Of a stretch of DNA of 41,067 nt, positions 15,985-23,749 are shown in pieces. The DNA comes from Oscillospiraceae bacterium (GTDB lineage: Bacteria; Bacillota; Clostridia; Oscillospirales; Oscillospiraceae). How positions within the stretch are numbered: the stretch's first letter is position 1; every line of letters begins with the position of its first letter. A program made the position numbers and the translations under genes. The notes below the pieces were generated by a model. It did not search any database, was not told where the DNA came from, and saw nothing but the letters and a program-made list of their open reading frames with translations. The DNA is taken from assembly GCA_020025275.1 (NCBI GenBank), contig JAHHSI010000018.1:1-41067 (forward strand). Direction: 5' to 3'.

Positions 15985-16557
15985 TCTTCTATCTCCGGTT
16001 ACATAGTTTATAGTACAATCAGGGAAACTCCCGGTGTAAAACATGATATACTGGATTCAGCCTTGGCCAAACGACGGCGCATCGGGCGATGACAGCCCTG
16101 CATCTGCGCCAGACGTCTTTTTCAACCATCTTCGGCAATATTCGACGCAAGCTCTACATAGAAATAGCCCTCTTCAATCGAGGGCCATGGACACACGTTG
16201 CTCCTGTAGAAACTCACTCCAGAGCATGACGGGTTCGATAACAGTACACAAGGATCTGATCCGTTGTGCAGCACATGTGTCCGTTTCTTACGCCGCAGCT
16301 TTCTTTATACAGGCAATTACTGATAAAAGGCAATAAAACAAGAAGAGATTTGATGGCAGATGTCTTTCAGCGTTACATTTGAAACCCCGTCATTCCACAC
16401 CCGTTCTATCGTATTCTGCGATCGTTCTTCCTCCTGAGCCAGCAGGCTCGCAGCACACACGGTTATCCAACCTCTTCTGTATCATTTACATTCTTTCTAT
16501 GGAAAATTTCCATTATCTTGAATTAATATTAAATTTTCTCACTGTAATAAAATATTT
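15985..16557 (-). other. Long, hairpin-rich leader of the polymer operon
   Basis: About 570 bases lie between the promoter and the TagF-like gene, with no gene I can support. Hairpins seen by eye include GCCCTC/GAGGGC (16167-16172 with 16180-16185), CACAAGGAT/ATCCGTTGTG (16247-16255 with 16259-16268), and long-range GGACACA/TGTGTCC (16189-16195 with 16276-16282). GCTCT/AGAGC (16151-16155 with 16221-16225) crosses the last pair, so a pseudoknot or two alternative folds are possible. A weak second promoter (TTTACA, then TACTAT about 19 bases on) may lie at about 16005-16042. No known riboswitch was recognised. Confidence 0.5.
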
Positions 16558-16563
16558 TTCATT

Positions 16564-16592
16564 ATTATATAGTTTTTCTGTCCAAAAGTCAA
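16564..16592 (-). promoter_or_regulatory. Near-consensus promoter of the polymer operon
   Basis: On the minus strand TTGACT is followed after 17 bp by TATAAT, in an AT-rich context. It is the strongest minus-strand promoter between the MATE gene and the TagF-like gene, and predicts a transcript starting near 16557. The next 290 bases toward the MATE gene (16593-16886) hold no gene, only AT-rich sequence. Confidence 0.65.
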
Positions 16593-16886
16593 CAGAATCG
16601 GCAAAAATATCATCTATGTTTCGCAGCGATTTTCCGCACTTTTCTGGCACAATTGCCACAAAATGTCCACTCAAATACTAACCACATATTTACAATTCTC
16701 ATTTCACCCATTTTATTGTATTTTATCGAAATATCCGACATAACACAGACTTCTTATGGAAAATTTTGAGAGAATTTTCACAAAGCCCAGTGCCCATTTT
16801 CTCCCTTTATATATCCGCTCCGCCTAAGGGCGGCACAGGGTCAGCAACTGAGACAGCGATGGTTCGTTTCGCTCTCACGCTATCCC

Positions 16887-16925
16887 TTGTTTCAAGCACG
16901 TTTTTATGCTATTATGTACTTGAAA
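16887..16925 (+). promoter_or_regulatory. MATE gene promoter with embedded operator-like inverted repeat
   Basis: TTGTTT (16887-16892) and TATTAT (16910-16915) are 17 bp apart. Arms TTTCAAGCAC (16890-16899) and GTACTTGAAA (16916-16925) form a 9-of-10 inverted repeat that brackets the spacer and -10 box, a typical place for a repressor or a MerR-type activator to bind. No regulator gene is adjacent. Confidence 0.55.
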
Positions 16926-16968
16926 AACAGTCTTTTTATAAAGAAAAAGGAGGCGGAGTTCTCATTTT

Positions 16969-18327
16969 ATGGAAAAACAAGTGAACCTGTTACATGGAAA
17001 TATTTTCCCCACACTGACAGCCTTAGCTCTCCCCATCATGGGCTCACAGCTGATGCAGATGGCCTACAACCTGACGGATATGCTCTGGATCGGGCGCATT
17101 GGCGTCGGGGCGATGGCCGCCGTCGGCGCCGTGGGTCTGTTCATGTGGCTCTCCAACGGTCTGGTGATCCTGGCCCGCATGGGCGGACAGGTTCTGGTGG
17201 CCCAGAACATCGGCGCCGGGAATATGCCGCGGGCCGGGCGCTGCGCTGCCGGCGCACTGCAGATCGGGGCCGCCTTGGCCGTGAGCTATATGCTGCTCCT
17301 CACGCTGGGCTCCGGGCCGCTGATCGGCTTTTTCAAGCTGAACAGTCCTCAGGTGGCCGCCGACGCCCGGATGTATCTCATCCTCGTCGCACTGGGAATG
17401 CCCTTCTCCTTTCTCAACCAGGTACTGGTCGCACTCATCACCGCCACCGGCAACAGCCGCACCCCGTTTTTAGCCATGGTCTGGGGACTGGGCATCAACA
17501 TCATTCTCGATCCGCTGCTGATTTTTGGCGTTGGCGGCTATCTCCAATGGGGAGTGGCCGGTGCTGCGCTGGCCACCACGCTGGCCCAGGGCGTCGTCTT
17601 TTTCATCCTCTGCCGATACGCTCTGCGCGACCACTATCTCTTCCCCCACGTCCATCTCCTGCAGCGCACTACGCCCACGGAACTCTGGCAGCTGCTGCGC
17701 ATCAGCGGCCCGGCCGCCGCCGTGAACGTGGTGTTCCCGATTGTCAGCATGGTGCTTGCCCGCATGGTGGCCGCCTTTGGCGACAGTGCCGTGGCGGTGC
17801 AGAAAGTGGGCAGTCAGGTGGAATCCCTCAGCTGGATGACGGCCGACGGCTTCGCCGCTGCCACCAACAGTTTTGTGGGACAGAACTACGGCGCAGGCAA
17901 TCTGCAGCGGGCCAAAAAAGGCTTCTACGTCTCCTTTTCCCTCATGACGATCTGGGGGCTTTTCTGTACGCTGCTGCTGGTATTCGCTGCCGGGCCTATC
18001 TTCCAAATCTTCATCCCCGATGTGGACGTCCTGCCGATGGGCGTTGATTATCTGGTCATTATCGGTATTTCCGAGCTGTTCATGTGCTGGGAGATCCTCA
18101 TTGAAGGGGCGTATGCCGGCTTCGGCCACACGTTGACCCCCAGCATCATCTCCACGATCCTTACCGTTCTGCGCATCCCCCTGGCGGCCGCCCTCAGCGT
18201 CACCGTACTGGGCCTGTCCGGCATCTGGTGGAGCATCACACTGTCCACCATCATCAAGGGCATCATTCTGACCACCATGTTCTTTTTCTTCCTGCGCAAG
18301 ATCATGCGGCGCAGGGTTGCCCTGTAG
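16969..18327 (+). CDS. MATE family multidrug/metabolite efflux transporter
   Basis: A 452-aa integral membrane protein with about 12 hydrophobic segments in two similar halves. The MATE pattern is seen: LTALALPIMGSQLMQMAYNL at the start, LWIGRIG, and in the second half WMTADGFAAATNSFVGQNYGAG, which mirrors ARMGGQVLVAQNIGAGN of the first half. Such proteins export cationic drugs or metabolites using a Na+ or H+ gradient. The ATG at 16969 has GGAG 10 bases upstream, in a double site AAAGGAGGCGGAG. It is monocistronic between its own promoter and a strong terminator. The next gene converges on it. Confidence 0.95.
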   Translation: MEKQVNLLHGNIFPTLTALALPIMGSQLMQMAYNLTDMLWIGRIGVGAMAAVGAVGLFMWLSNGLVILARMGGQVLVAQNIGAGNMPRAGRCAAGALQIGAALAVSYMLLLTLGSGPLIGFFKLNSPQVAADARMYLILVALGMPFSFLNQVLVALITATGNSRTPFLAMVWGLGINIILDPLLIFGVGGYLQWGVAGAALATTLAQGVVFFILCRYALRDHYLFPHVHLLQRTTPTELWQLLRISGPAAAVNVVFPIVSMVLARMVAAFGDSAVAVQKVGSQVESLSWMTADGFAAATNSFVGQNYGAGNLQRAKKGFYVSFSLMTIWGLFCTLLLVFAAGPIFQIFIPDVDVLPMGVDYLVIIGISELFMCWEILIEGAYAGFGHTLTPSIISTILTVLRIPLAAALSVTVLGLSGIWWSITLSTIIKGIILTTMFFFFLRKIMRRRVAL

Positions 18328-18335
18328 CCAAAAAT

Positions 18336-18362
18336 CCCCGTTCACCGCACTGGTGAACGGGG
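18336..18362. terminator. Bidirectional terminator between MATE and VOC genes
   Basis: CCCCGTTCACC (18336-18346) pairs with GGTGAACGGGG (18352-18362) around GCACT. A T-rich run follows on the plus strand (GTTTCTTC) and TTTTT follows on the minus strand, so it can end both converging genes. Confidence 0.88.
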
Positions 18363-18382
18363 GTTTCTTCTGTAAAGGAGTT

Positions 18383-18835
18383 TTACTTGATCGACTGGAT
18401 CAATTCAAGGATATTCCGGTCCGCATCGTACAGATACACGGCACGGCTCTTGCCAAAGCCATCCTTTGTACTATCGAAGGTCTGCGGGGCCGAGAGGAAG
18501 GTCACGCCCAGCGCTTGCAGGCGCTCATATTCCCCGTCGATGTCCTCCACCTGAAAGCAAAGTTCCGAAATGGACGTCTGAAACAGGCTGGGCATCCCCG
18601 GCTCCGAGGGGCAGTCGGTGAACTGGATCAACTCCACCAGCGGAGATGAAGGAGACTCCGTCCGGAGATAGGCGACCCGTGCCGCACAGCCCGGGCGCTG
18701 AAACAGCCGGGCCGTCTCCTCGCCGCCCATGGTCATCTCGCCCACATAGGCAAGCCCCAGAATATCCCGATAAAATGCCACTGCACGGTCCAAATCGGCC
18801 ACCGTCAGGCCGATATGCGCCACAGAAGAAAACAT
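18383..18835 (-). CDS. VOC/glyoxalase-superfamily protein (methylmalonyl-CoA epimerase or lyase-like)
   Basis: The protein has two beta-alpha-beta-beta-beta modules: VAHIGLTVADLDRAVAFYRDIL at the start and CFQVEDIDGEYERLQALG in the second. Metal ligand candidates are His in AHIGLTV, Glu in LVELIQF, and Glu in ILELIQ near the end. The position usually held by a second His (HxAF) is Glu in SELCF, so the exact chemistry is open. The start at 18835 has AGGAGG 8 bases before it; a longer frame to 18925 has no site. At 150 aa it fits the usual range. It appears monocistronic. The 281-base gap upstream (18836-19116) has a GGGAAC/GTTCCC hairpin at 18889-18907 but no gene. Confidence 0.85.
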   Translation of the reverse strand: MFSSVAHIGLTVADLDRAVAFYRDILGLAYVGEMTMGGEETARLFQRPGCAARVAYLRTESPSSPLVELIQFTDCPSEPGMPSLFQTSISELCFQVEDIDGEYERLQALGVTFLSAPQTFDSTKDGFGKSRAVYLYDADRNILELIQSIK

Positions 18836-19057
18836 AGCTACATCCTCCTTATGGAAAATCATCGTATGCACGCTTCCCCAAAAACGCCGGGAACAGCTGT
18901 CGTTCCCACCGCCGACTCCGGTCATCGTCCGTTTCCGTTTTACAGCGGAGCCGTAGCCGCTCCCCGGACCACCTGCACACTTTCGCCTATCGTAGCACAG
19001 CCTGCATCAAATGGGAACCCCCTTTTTTCTGAATCCCCCTCTGTCCGTAAGTAGAAC

Positions 19058-19090
19058 GAGACGGAGATACCATGTCTGTATCTCCGCCTC
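19058..19090 (-). terminator. Terminator-like hairpin after the M20 operon
   Basis: GAGACGGAGATAC (19058-19070) pairs with GTATCTCCGCCTC (19078-19090) with one mismatch. It lies 26 bases past the stop of the last M20 gene. The minus-strand tail is only weakly T-rich, so efficiency may be moderate. Confidence 0.6.
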
Positions 19091-19116
19091 TCCTTGTTTT
19101 CATGACGCCGGAGCCA

Positions 19117-20280
19117 TCACTCCGACAGATAGTCCACCGCAAACTGCGCCATGACGCCTGCACCACGCTGAAGGATGTCTTCGTCTACGTCATACTTCTC
19201 ATGGTGGTTCGTGTAACAGCAGCCCTTTGCCGGGTTGCCGCTGCCGACAAAGCCAAAGACACCGGGCACAAGGCTCATATAATTAGCAAAATCCTCGCTG
19301 CCCATCATCATCGGCAGATGCCCCAACGACTCCGACCCATACAGCTTCGTCACAGCCTGCTGCGCCAGATGGACCAGATGCTCGTCCGTATTAAGCAGCG
19401 GGTCCACCACGTGCTCATAGCGCAAGGCGGCCTTGACACCCAGCGCCTCAGCCGTATGCTCGATGATCCGGCGCATGACCTCCTCGTGTCGCTCCTTGGT
19501 AAAAGATCGCAGCGTGCCGTCCATGTGGACACGGTTGGGGATCACATTGCAGCGGGTGCCGCCGTTGATCGTACCCACCGTGAGCACCAATGGGTTAAGC
19601 GGATCATTTACCCGAGAGACATACTGCTGCAAATTCATAATGATGGCAGCCGCCGCCGTAATGGCATCGGCGCCCCGATGGGGGGCTGAACCGTGAGCAC
19701 TGACACCCTCCACATCAATATCGAAAAGCCCGGCATAGGCCATCCGCTTTCCGCTGCTGAAATCCAGATACGGCGCCGCCAGGTCCCCCCAGACATGGTT
19801 TCCGTAAATGGCATCCACGCCCTCCAGTGCGCCCTCATCGATCATCAGGCGGGAGCCGCTGACTGTTTCCTCGTCCGGCTGCACGATCAAACGCACCGTG
19901 CCGCACAGCTCCTCCCGCACCTGCATCAGGATCTTAGCTGCCCCCAGCAGAATAGCGATGTGGGCATCGTGGCCGCAGGCGTGCATCACGCCTGCCTGAC
20001 AGGACGCAAAGGGCAACCCCGTCTCCTCCTGCACAGGAAGGGCATCGATGTCCGTCCGCAGTGCCACGGTCTTTCCGGGTTTCCCGCCGTGAATGTCGGC
20101 AATCAGCCCGTAGCAGCTATGAAAGTCACGAATATCGGTGATGCCCAGAGCCGCAAGATCCCGGCGGATGGAATCCCTCGTCTCTTTCTCCTGCTTTGAC
20201 AGCTCCGGGTGGGCGTGGTAGTACCGGCGGCGCTCAACAATATAGCTCTCCGCCTCCTTCGCCATGGCTTTGATGTCCAT
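19117..20280 (-). CDS. M20 family amidohydrolase (N-acyl-amino-acid hydrolase), second of a tandem pair
   Basis: This 387-aa zinc peptidase-family enzyme probably removes an acyl group from an amino acid or small amide in the cytosol. It shows YYHAHPELS, the TDIDALPVQEETG segment with a metal Asp region, MHACGHDAH (~97) with Cys and His ligands, QPDEE (~135), GNHVWG, MGSEDF, and the C-terminal NHHEKYDVDED. The dimerisation domain (about 185-295) is present. The start at 20280 has AAGGAG upstream; an earlier ATG lacks one. The preceding M20 gene ends 46 bases upstream and is clearly a paralogue, with matching order and spacing of all motifs. It is last in the carrier-M20-M20 operon. Confidence 0.93.
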   Translation of the reverse strand: MDIKAMAKEAESYIVERRRYYHAHPELSKQEKETRDSIRRDLAALGITDIRDFHSCYGLIADIHGGKPGKTVALRTDIDALPVQEETGLPFASCQAGVMHACGHDAHIAILLGAAKILMQVREELCGTVRLIVQPDEETVSGSRLMIDEGALEGVDAIYGNHVWGDLAAPYLDFSSGKRMAYAGLFDIDVEGVSAHGSAPHRGADAITAAAAIIMNLQQYVSRVNDPLNPLVLTVGTINGGTRCNVIPNRVHMDGTLRSFTKERHEEVMRRIIEHTAEALGVKAALRYEHVVDPLLNTDEHLVHLAQQAVTKLYGSESLGHLPMMMGSEDFANYMSLVPGVFGFVGSGNPAKGCCYTNHHEKYDVDEDILQRGAGVMAQFAVDYLSE

Positions 20281-20326
20281 GTGGAAACTCCTTTTCTGTC
20301 GGCAACATGGTACCGGCGCTCCATTT

Positions 20327-21511
20327 TTACGCCTCTGCGGCGGTCTCTGCCAGGAAATCCATTGCAAACTGGGCCGCTACAGCAGCGCCTCGATGCAGGA
20401 TATCCTCATCCACATTATACTTCTCGTGATGGTTGCCGTAAATACAGCCCTTTTCCGGATTGCGGGAGCCGACAAAACCATAGATATACGGAGTGCCGTT
20501 CTCACCCAAAACAGAGAAGTCCTCACTGCCCATCATCGTCGGCAGCGTACCCAGTGCCTCCGGACCATACAGGCCCACCACCGCATTTTGTGCGATCCGA
20601 TTGAGCCGGGGATCGCTGTTGATGACCGGCTGGGTCATATACTGATAACTCAGCGTGGCCTTGGCACCGAATGCGGCGGCGGTGGACTCGATCACACGGC
20701 GCATCTCGTCCTCCACCTTCGTTCCCGTGGCAAAGGTCCGAACGGTCCCCTCCAGTCGGGCATGGCCTGCCAGCACGTTCCACCGGTTGCCGGCCGTCAC
20801 TTTTCCCACCGTGATGACCAGCGGGTTGAGGGGGTCGTTGAGGCGGGAAACCACCTTTTGCAGTGCATCTACGATCGAGCAGGACACCATCACAGCATCG
20901 ATCCCCTCGTGGGGGGCCGAAGCATGGGCCGAACAGCCCTCCACCTCGATCTGGAAGCCGTGGCAGCACGCCATCCGGTTGCCGGCGCTGAAATCGATAT
21001 AGGGCGCATCAAAGCTGCCCCAAACATGGACGCCGTACACGGCCGACACACCGTCCATCACCCCGGCACGGAGCATCGCTCTGGCACCGGTGGCCACCTC
21101 CTCGGCAGGCTGAAACACCAGACGGACCGTACCGCACAGCTCCTCTCGCATCTCCTGGAGGATCTTGGCGGCCCCCAGCTGCATGGCGATATGGTTATCG
21201 TGGCCGCAGGCGTGCATCTTGCCATCGGCCGTGGAGGCAAAGGGCAGGCCGCTCTCTTCATGTACCGACAGCGCATCAATATCCGCACGCAGCGCCACCA
21301 CCTTTCCGGGCTTTGCCCCGTGGAGATCGGCATAAAGGCCATACACGTCTTTCATTTCGTGAATGTCGGTGATGCCCAGCGCCTCCAGATCCGCTTTGAT
21401 CTTGGCGGTGGTCTCTTTTTCCTCCCCGGACAGCTCCGGGCAGGCGTGATAAAAGCGGCGGCGCTCGACGATATAGGGGGCATACGCCTCCGCAAGTGCT
21501 TTGATTTTCAT
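20327..21511 (-). CDS. M20 family amidohydrolase (N-acyl-amino-acid hydrolase), first of a tandem pair
   Basis: A 394-aa relative of its downstream neighbour: YIVERRRFYHACPELS, RADIDALSVHEESG, MHACGHDNH (~97), FQPAEE, GVHVWG, MGSEDFS and NHHEKYNVDED are all visible, so the metal centre is intact. The start is placed at 21511 because AAAGGA lies about 8 bases upstream; at the ATG three codons earlier (21520) the site would touch the codon. It follows the GltS-like carrier gene after a hairpin, so it may be expressed partly by readthrough. Divergence between the two M20 proteins around the substrate loops (GNRWNVLAG against GTRCNVIPN) suggests different substrates. Confidence 0.93.
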   Translation of the reverse strand: MKIKALAEAYAPYIVERRRFYHACPELSGEEKETTAKIKADLEALGITDIHEMKDVYGLYADLHGAKPGKVVALRADIDALSVHEESGLPFASTADGKMHACGHDNHIAMQLGAAKILQEMREELCGTVRLVFQPAEEVATGARAMLRAGVMDGVSAVYGVHVWGSFDAPYIDFSAGNRMACCHGFQIEVEGCSAHASAPHEGIDAVMVSCSIVDALQKVVSRLNDPLNPLVITVGKVTAGNRWNVLAGHARLEGTVRTFATGTKVEDEMRRVIESTAAAFGAKATLSYQYMTQPVINSDPRLNRIAQNAVVGLYGPEALGTLPTMMGSEDFSVLGENGTPYIYGFVGSRNPEKGCIYGNHHEKYNVDEDILHRGAAVAAQFAMDFLAETAAEA

Positions 21512-21556
21512 AGGGTCCATCCTTTCATATGTTGACCAATTTCCATGTACGAAAAA

Positions 21557-21585
21557 GAGCAGCTCGGACGACGGCCGAGCTGCTC
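21557..21585 (-). terminator. Hairpin between the carrier gene and the M20 pair
   Basis: GAGCAGCTCGG (21557-21567) pairs perfectly with CCGAGCTGCTC (21575-21585). On the minus strand a TTTTTC run follows, so it looks like an intrinsic terminator after the GltS-like gene. If so, the M20 genes downstream need readthrough or another promoter; I see no strong one in the remaining gap. Confidence 0.75.
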
Positions 21586-21607
21586 CGTGCGATCCAGTCA
21601 GCCTTTC

Positions 21608-22822
21608 TTACAAGAGGCTTTTGAACACGCCGGCAACGATGACCGAGGTGATCGTAACCGTCACAAAACCACCGACGATCATCGGCGGGAACATCTGGCT
21701 CATCAGGAACTCCTTCTCCTCCGGAGTCTCAGCCAGTGCGTCACAGGTATTTTCCGTGATGATGGCATTGGGAGGGAAGCCATACAATGCCGTCAAGCCG
21801 GTGGCAAACGCCATCAGGAAGTGCACCTTCAGCACCTTGGCGATAAGGAATACAAACAACGCCATGCCGATCACACCGACCACGATCAGCAGCACCATGG
21901 GCAGCAGGATACTCTTGAGCATATCGGGTGTGCAGTCCTTCAAGCCATCGAACACGTACATCATCAGTGCAAACATGAGGATACCATAAGAATTCGCCTT
22001 ATTCAACGAATTCTCATCCAGAAAGCCGATGGAGGTAAAAATAATACCGAAGATCAGCGCCCACACGGCTCCGGAAATCTTCATATTCAGGAGTGGGAGC
22101 GTCACATTTCCCATCAAGGTAGCCAGCCAGCTCACAACGGCCAGACGGCCCAGGATCATGACCGGGGTGTTCCACTTTGCCGGGATCTGCGGAAGCAGCT
22201 TTCTCTTAACGACGGCCTTCTCCGTCAGCTTTCCGTTTTCGTCGGCACTGAGTTCTTCAGCGGCTGCCGTAGCGCCGTTGGCCCGGAAGTCTTTCAACAG
22301 ACGCTTGCCCTCCAGCTGGAGGCAGATGGATGTCAGCGGATACCCGGCAAAGCCCTGCACGCAGTACATGGCGATGGCAAAAACCGCCGCCCCCTGCAGC
22401 CCCGCCTCCACGGCGGCATCACGCATGGTCACGGCGGCAATGATGCCGCCTGTCAGCGGGGGCAGCCCGGAGATCACGTAGTCCCTGCCGATGATACCGG
22501 GAAGGACCAGCAGTGCAACCGCACACATTCCCGCCAGACCGGCCAGACAGACCACCACCGTCTTCCACTGTTCCAGCAGCTGTCTCATACTGATGACCGT
22601 ACCCATATGGGCCAGCAGCAGATAAATGCCGATGGTACTGCCAAAGGGGATCAGCATGGAGTCACTGATGACGGTCTTGGGAACAATTGTCCAGTACCCC
22701 ACCAGTAAAACGGCTGCGGTAACAAATACCGAGGGGATCCAGGCCTTCGTCAGGTTGGAAACCGCTTCGCCGATCAAATACACGGCGGCGCAGATGATGA
22801 AGGCAAGTGCGAAGTTGTACAT
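21608..22822 (-). CDS. GltS-like (ESS family) sodium:glutamate-type symporter
   Basis: A 404-aa membrane protein with about 10-12 hydrophobic segments and two inverted-looking halves. It resembles the Na+/glutamate symporter superfamily in layout: glycine-rich turns SGLPPLTGGIIAAVTM in the first half and MAFATGLTALYGFPPNAI in the second, placed symmetrically. A hydrophilic loop (about 185-225, AAEELSADENGKLTEKAVV) separates the halves. The exact family assignment is from overall pattern. The start at 22822 has AAAAGGAGAGAG before it. It heads an operon-like set with two M20 hydrolases, so uptake of an N-acyl amino acid, peptide-like amide or acidic amino acid is a reasonable guess. Confidence 0.78.
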   Translation of the reverse strand: MYNFALAFIICAAVYLIGEAVSNLTKAWIPSVFVTAAVLLVGYWTIVPKTVISDSMLIPFGSTIGIYLLLAHMGTVISMRQLLEQWKTVVVCLAGLAGMCAVALLVLPGIIGRDYVISGLPPLTGGIIAAVTMRDAAVEAGLQGAAVFAIAMYCVQGFAGYPLTSICLQLEGKRLLKDFRANGATAAAEELSADENGKLTEKAVVKRKLLPQIPAKWNTPVMILGRLAVVSWLATLMGNVTLPLLNMKISGAVWALIFGIIFTSIGFLDENSLNKANSYGILMFALMMYVFDGLKDCTPDMLKSILLPMVLLIVVGVIGMALFVFLIAKVLKVHFLMAFATGLTALYGFPPNAIITENTCDALAETPEEKEFLMSQMFPPMIVGGFVTVTITSVIVAGVFKSLL

Positions 22823-22877
22823 ACATCTCTCTCCTTTTTTCTTTCGTTTGGCGCAAATCTACCGCCATATGTTTCTG

Positions 22878-22928
22878 TTAGCGATAAATTATTGTTGCTA
22901 AAGTACCACGCAGTGTGGAAAATGTCAA
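22878..22928 (-). promoter_or_regulatory. Promoter and operator-like palindrome of the carrier/M20 operon
   Basis: On the minus strand a perfect TTGACA (22923-22928) is followed after 17 bp by TACTTT (22900-22905), preceded by TGG. The spacer holds CCACACTGCGTGG. Just downstream of the -10 a 24-base imperfect palindrome (22878-22901, ends TTAGC/GCTAA, 8 of 10 paired) could bind a repressor. Confidence 0.6.
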
Positions 22929-23229
22929 CCGCTCTCCGCCGCAGCTCTGTTTTCCATCTATAGATTGCGTAAAGAAAGTCCTTGATTTACCGTTTTATAT
23001 CCGGATTTTTATTCGTTAACCCGGAGAATTTTTCTGCTTTTTTTCTCAATTCTTGCTCGCTTCGCCCCTTCTCTGTCGAACTTGCATAATCAGCATCTAA
23101 CAAAATCTGCATCACCATGTCCAAGTCTACAGTTTTCTCCAAATAAAGAAATTTTTTCTTTTTATACCCTATATTTTTCTTATAAAGAAACTATTTCCTT
23201 TCCGACGGAGCTTGCCTTCCGAAAAAGAA
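22929..23229. other. AT-rich intergenic region between divergent operons
   Basis: No gene or RNA was recognised here. The sequence is AT-rich with several T-runs. It separates the divergent promoters of the carrier/M20 operon (minus) and the MarR/DegV operon (plus). Confidence 0.5.
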
Positions 23230-23259
23230 GTTGACAAGTCAACAAAAGTCATGTAGACT
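23230..23259 (+). promoter_or_regulatory. Promoter of marR-degV with perfect palindrome over the -35 box
   Basis: TTGACA (23231-23236) and TAGACT (23254-23259) are separated by 17 bp. The -35 box is inside the perfect inverted repeat GTTGAC-AA-GTCAAC (23230-23243), a size and symmetry typical of MarR operators, so autoregulation by the adjacent MarR protein is likely. Confidence 0.7.
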
Positions 23260-23305
23260 ACGGCATACTGGCAGAGCCCACGGCCACGCAAAAGGAGTGA
23301 ACAGA

Positions 23306-23749
23306 ATGATCCAACGCTATACCCAGTTCAAGGCGGCGATTTCCCGCATCGACAAGTGCATCCAGAAGATCGAGCGCCAAGAGATGGAGCACTTCGGTCT
23401 GAAAGGCCCTCACGTCCAGTGTCTGGTGGCCATTCATCACCACCCGCAGGAAATGACCGCCGCCCAGTTGTGCCGCATCTGCGACAAGGACAAGGCGGCC
23501 ATCTCCCGCTCGCTGGCTGAGTTGGAGGAACGGGGACTGATCTGCCGTCAGGTTGGCTACCGCAGCCATTTGACACTGACGGAGCAGGGCCGGGCCGTAG
23601 CCGTCCGCATCACGCAGACCGCCGAACAGGCGGTGGCGGCCGCCAGTCTGGATTTCGGCGAAGCGGAACGCACCGCCTTTTATCAAGCACTGGAGCGCAT
23701 CGCCGGCAATCTGCAAAATATTTGTGAAGAAAGAGCAAGGAGCTTATGA
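23306..23749 (+). CDS. MarR family transcriptional regulator
   Basis: A 147-aa winged-helix dimer regulator. The N-terminal helix (IQRYTQFKAAISRIDKCIQ) and C-terminal helix (about 105-145) would form the dimer interface. The DNA-binding part has MTAAQLCRICDKDKAAISRSLAELEERGLI, written here only as helix-turn-helix at about residues 50-80, then the wing YRSHLTLTEQGRAVA. The start at 23306 has AAGGAG 8 bases upstream; a longer frame from 23231 would begin inside the promoter. It overlaps degV by ATGA, so both proteins are made together. A palindrome in its promoter suggests self-repression. The inducing ligand is unknown; a fatty acid is possible given DegV. Confidence 0.93.
   Translation: MIQRYTQFKAAISRIDKCIQKIERQEMEHFGLKGPHVQCLVAIHHHPQEMTAAQLCRICDKDKAAISRSLAELEERGLICRQVGYRSHLTLTEQGRAVAVRITQTAEQAVAAASLDFGEAERTAFYQALERIAGNLQNICEERARSL

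Noticed and set aside
16043..16336. Possible 97-codon gene on the plus strand in the operon leader
   Set aside because: No ribosome binding site, no recognisable content, and it overlaps the hairpins of the minus-strand leader.
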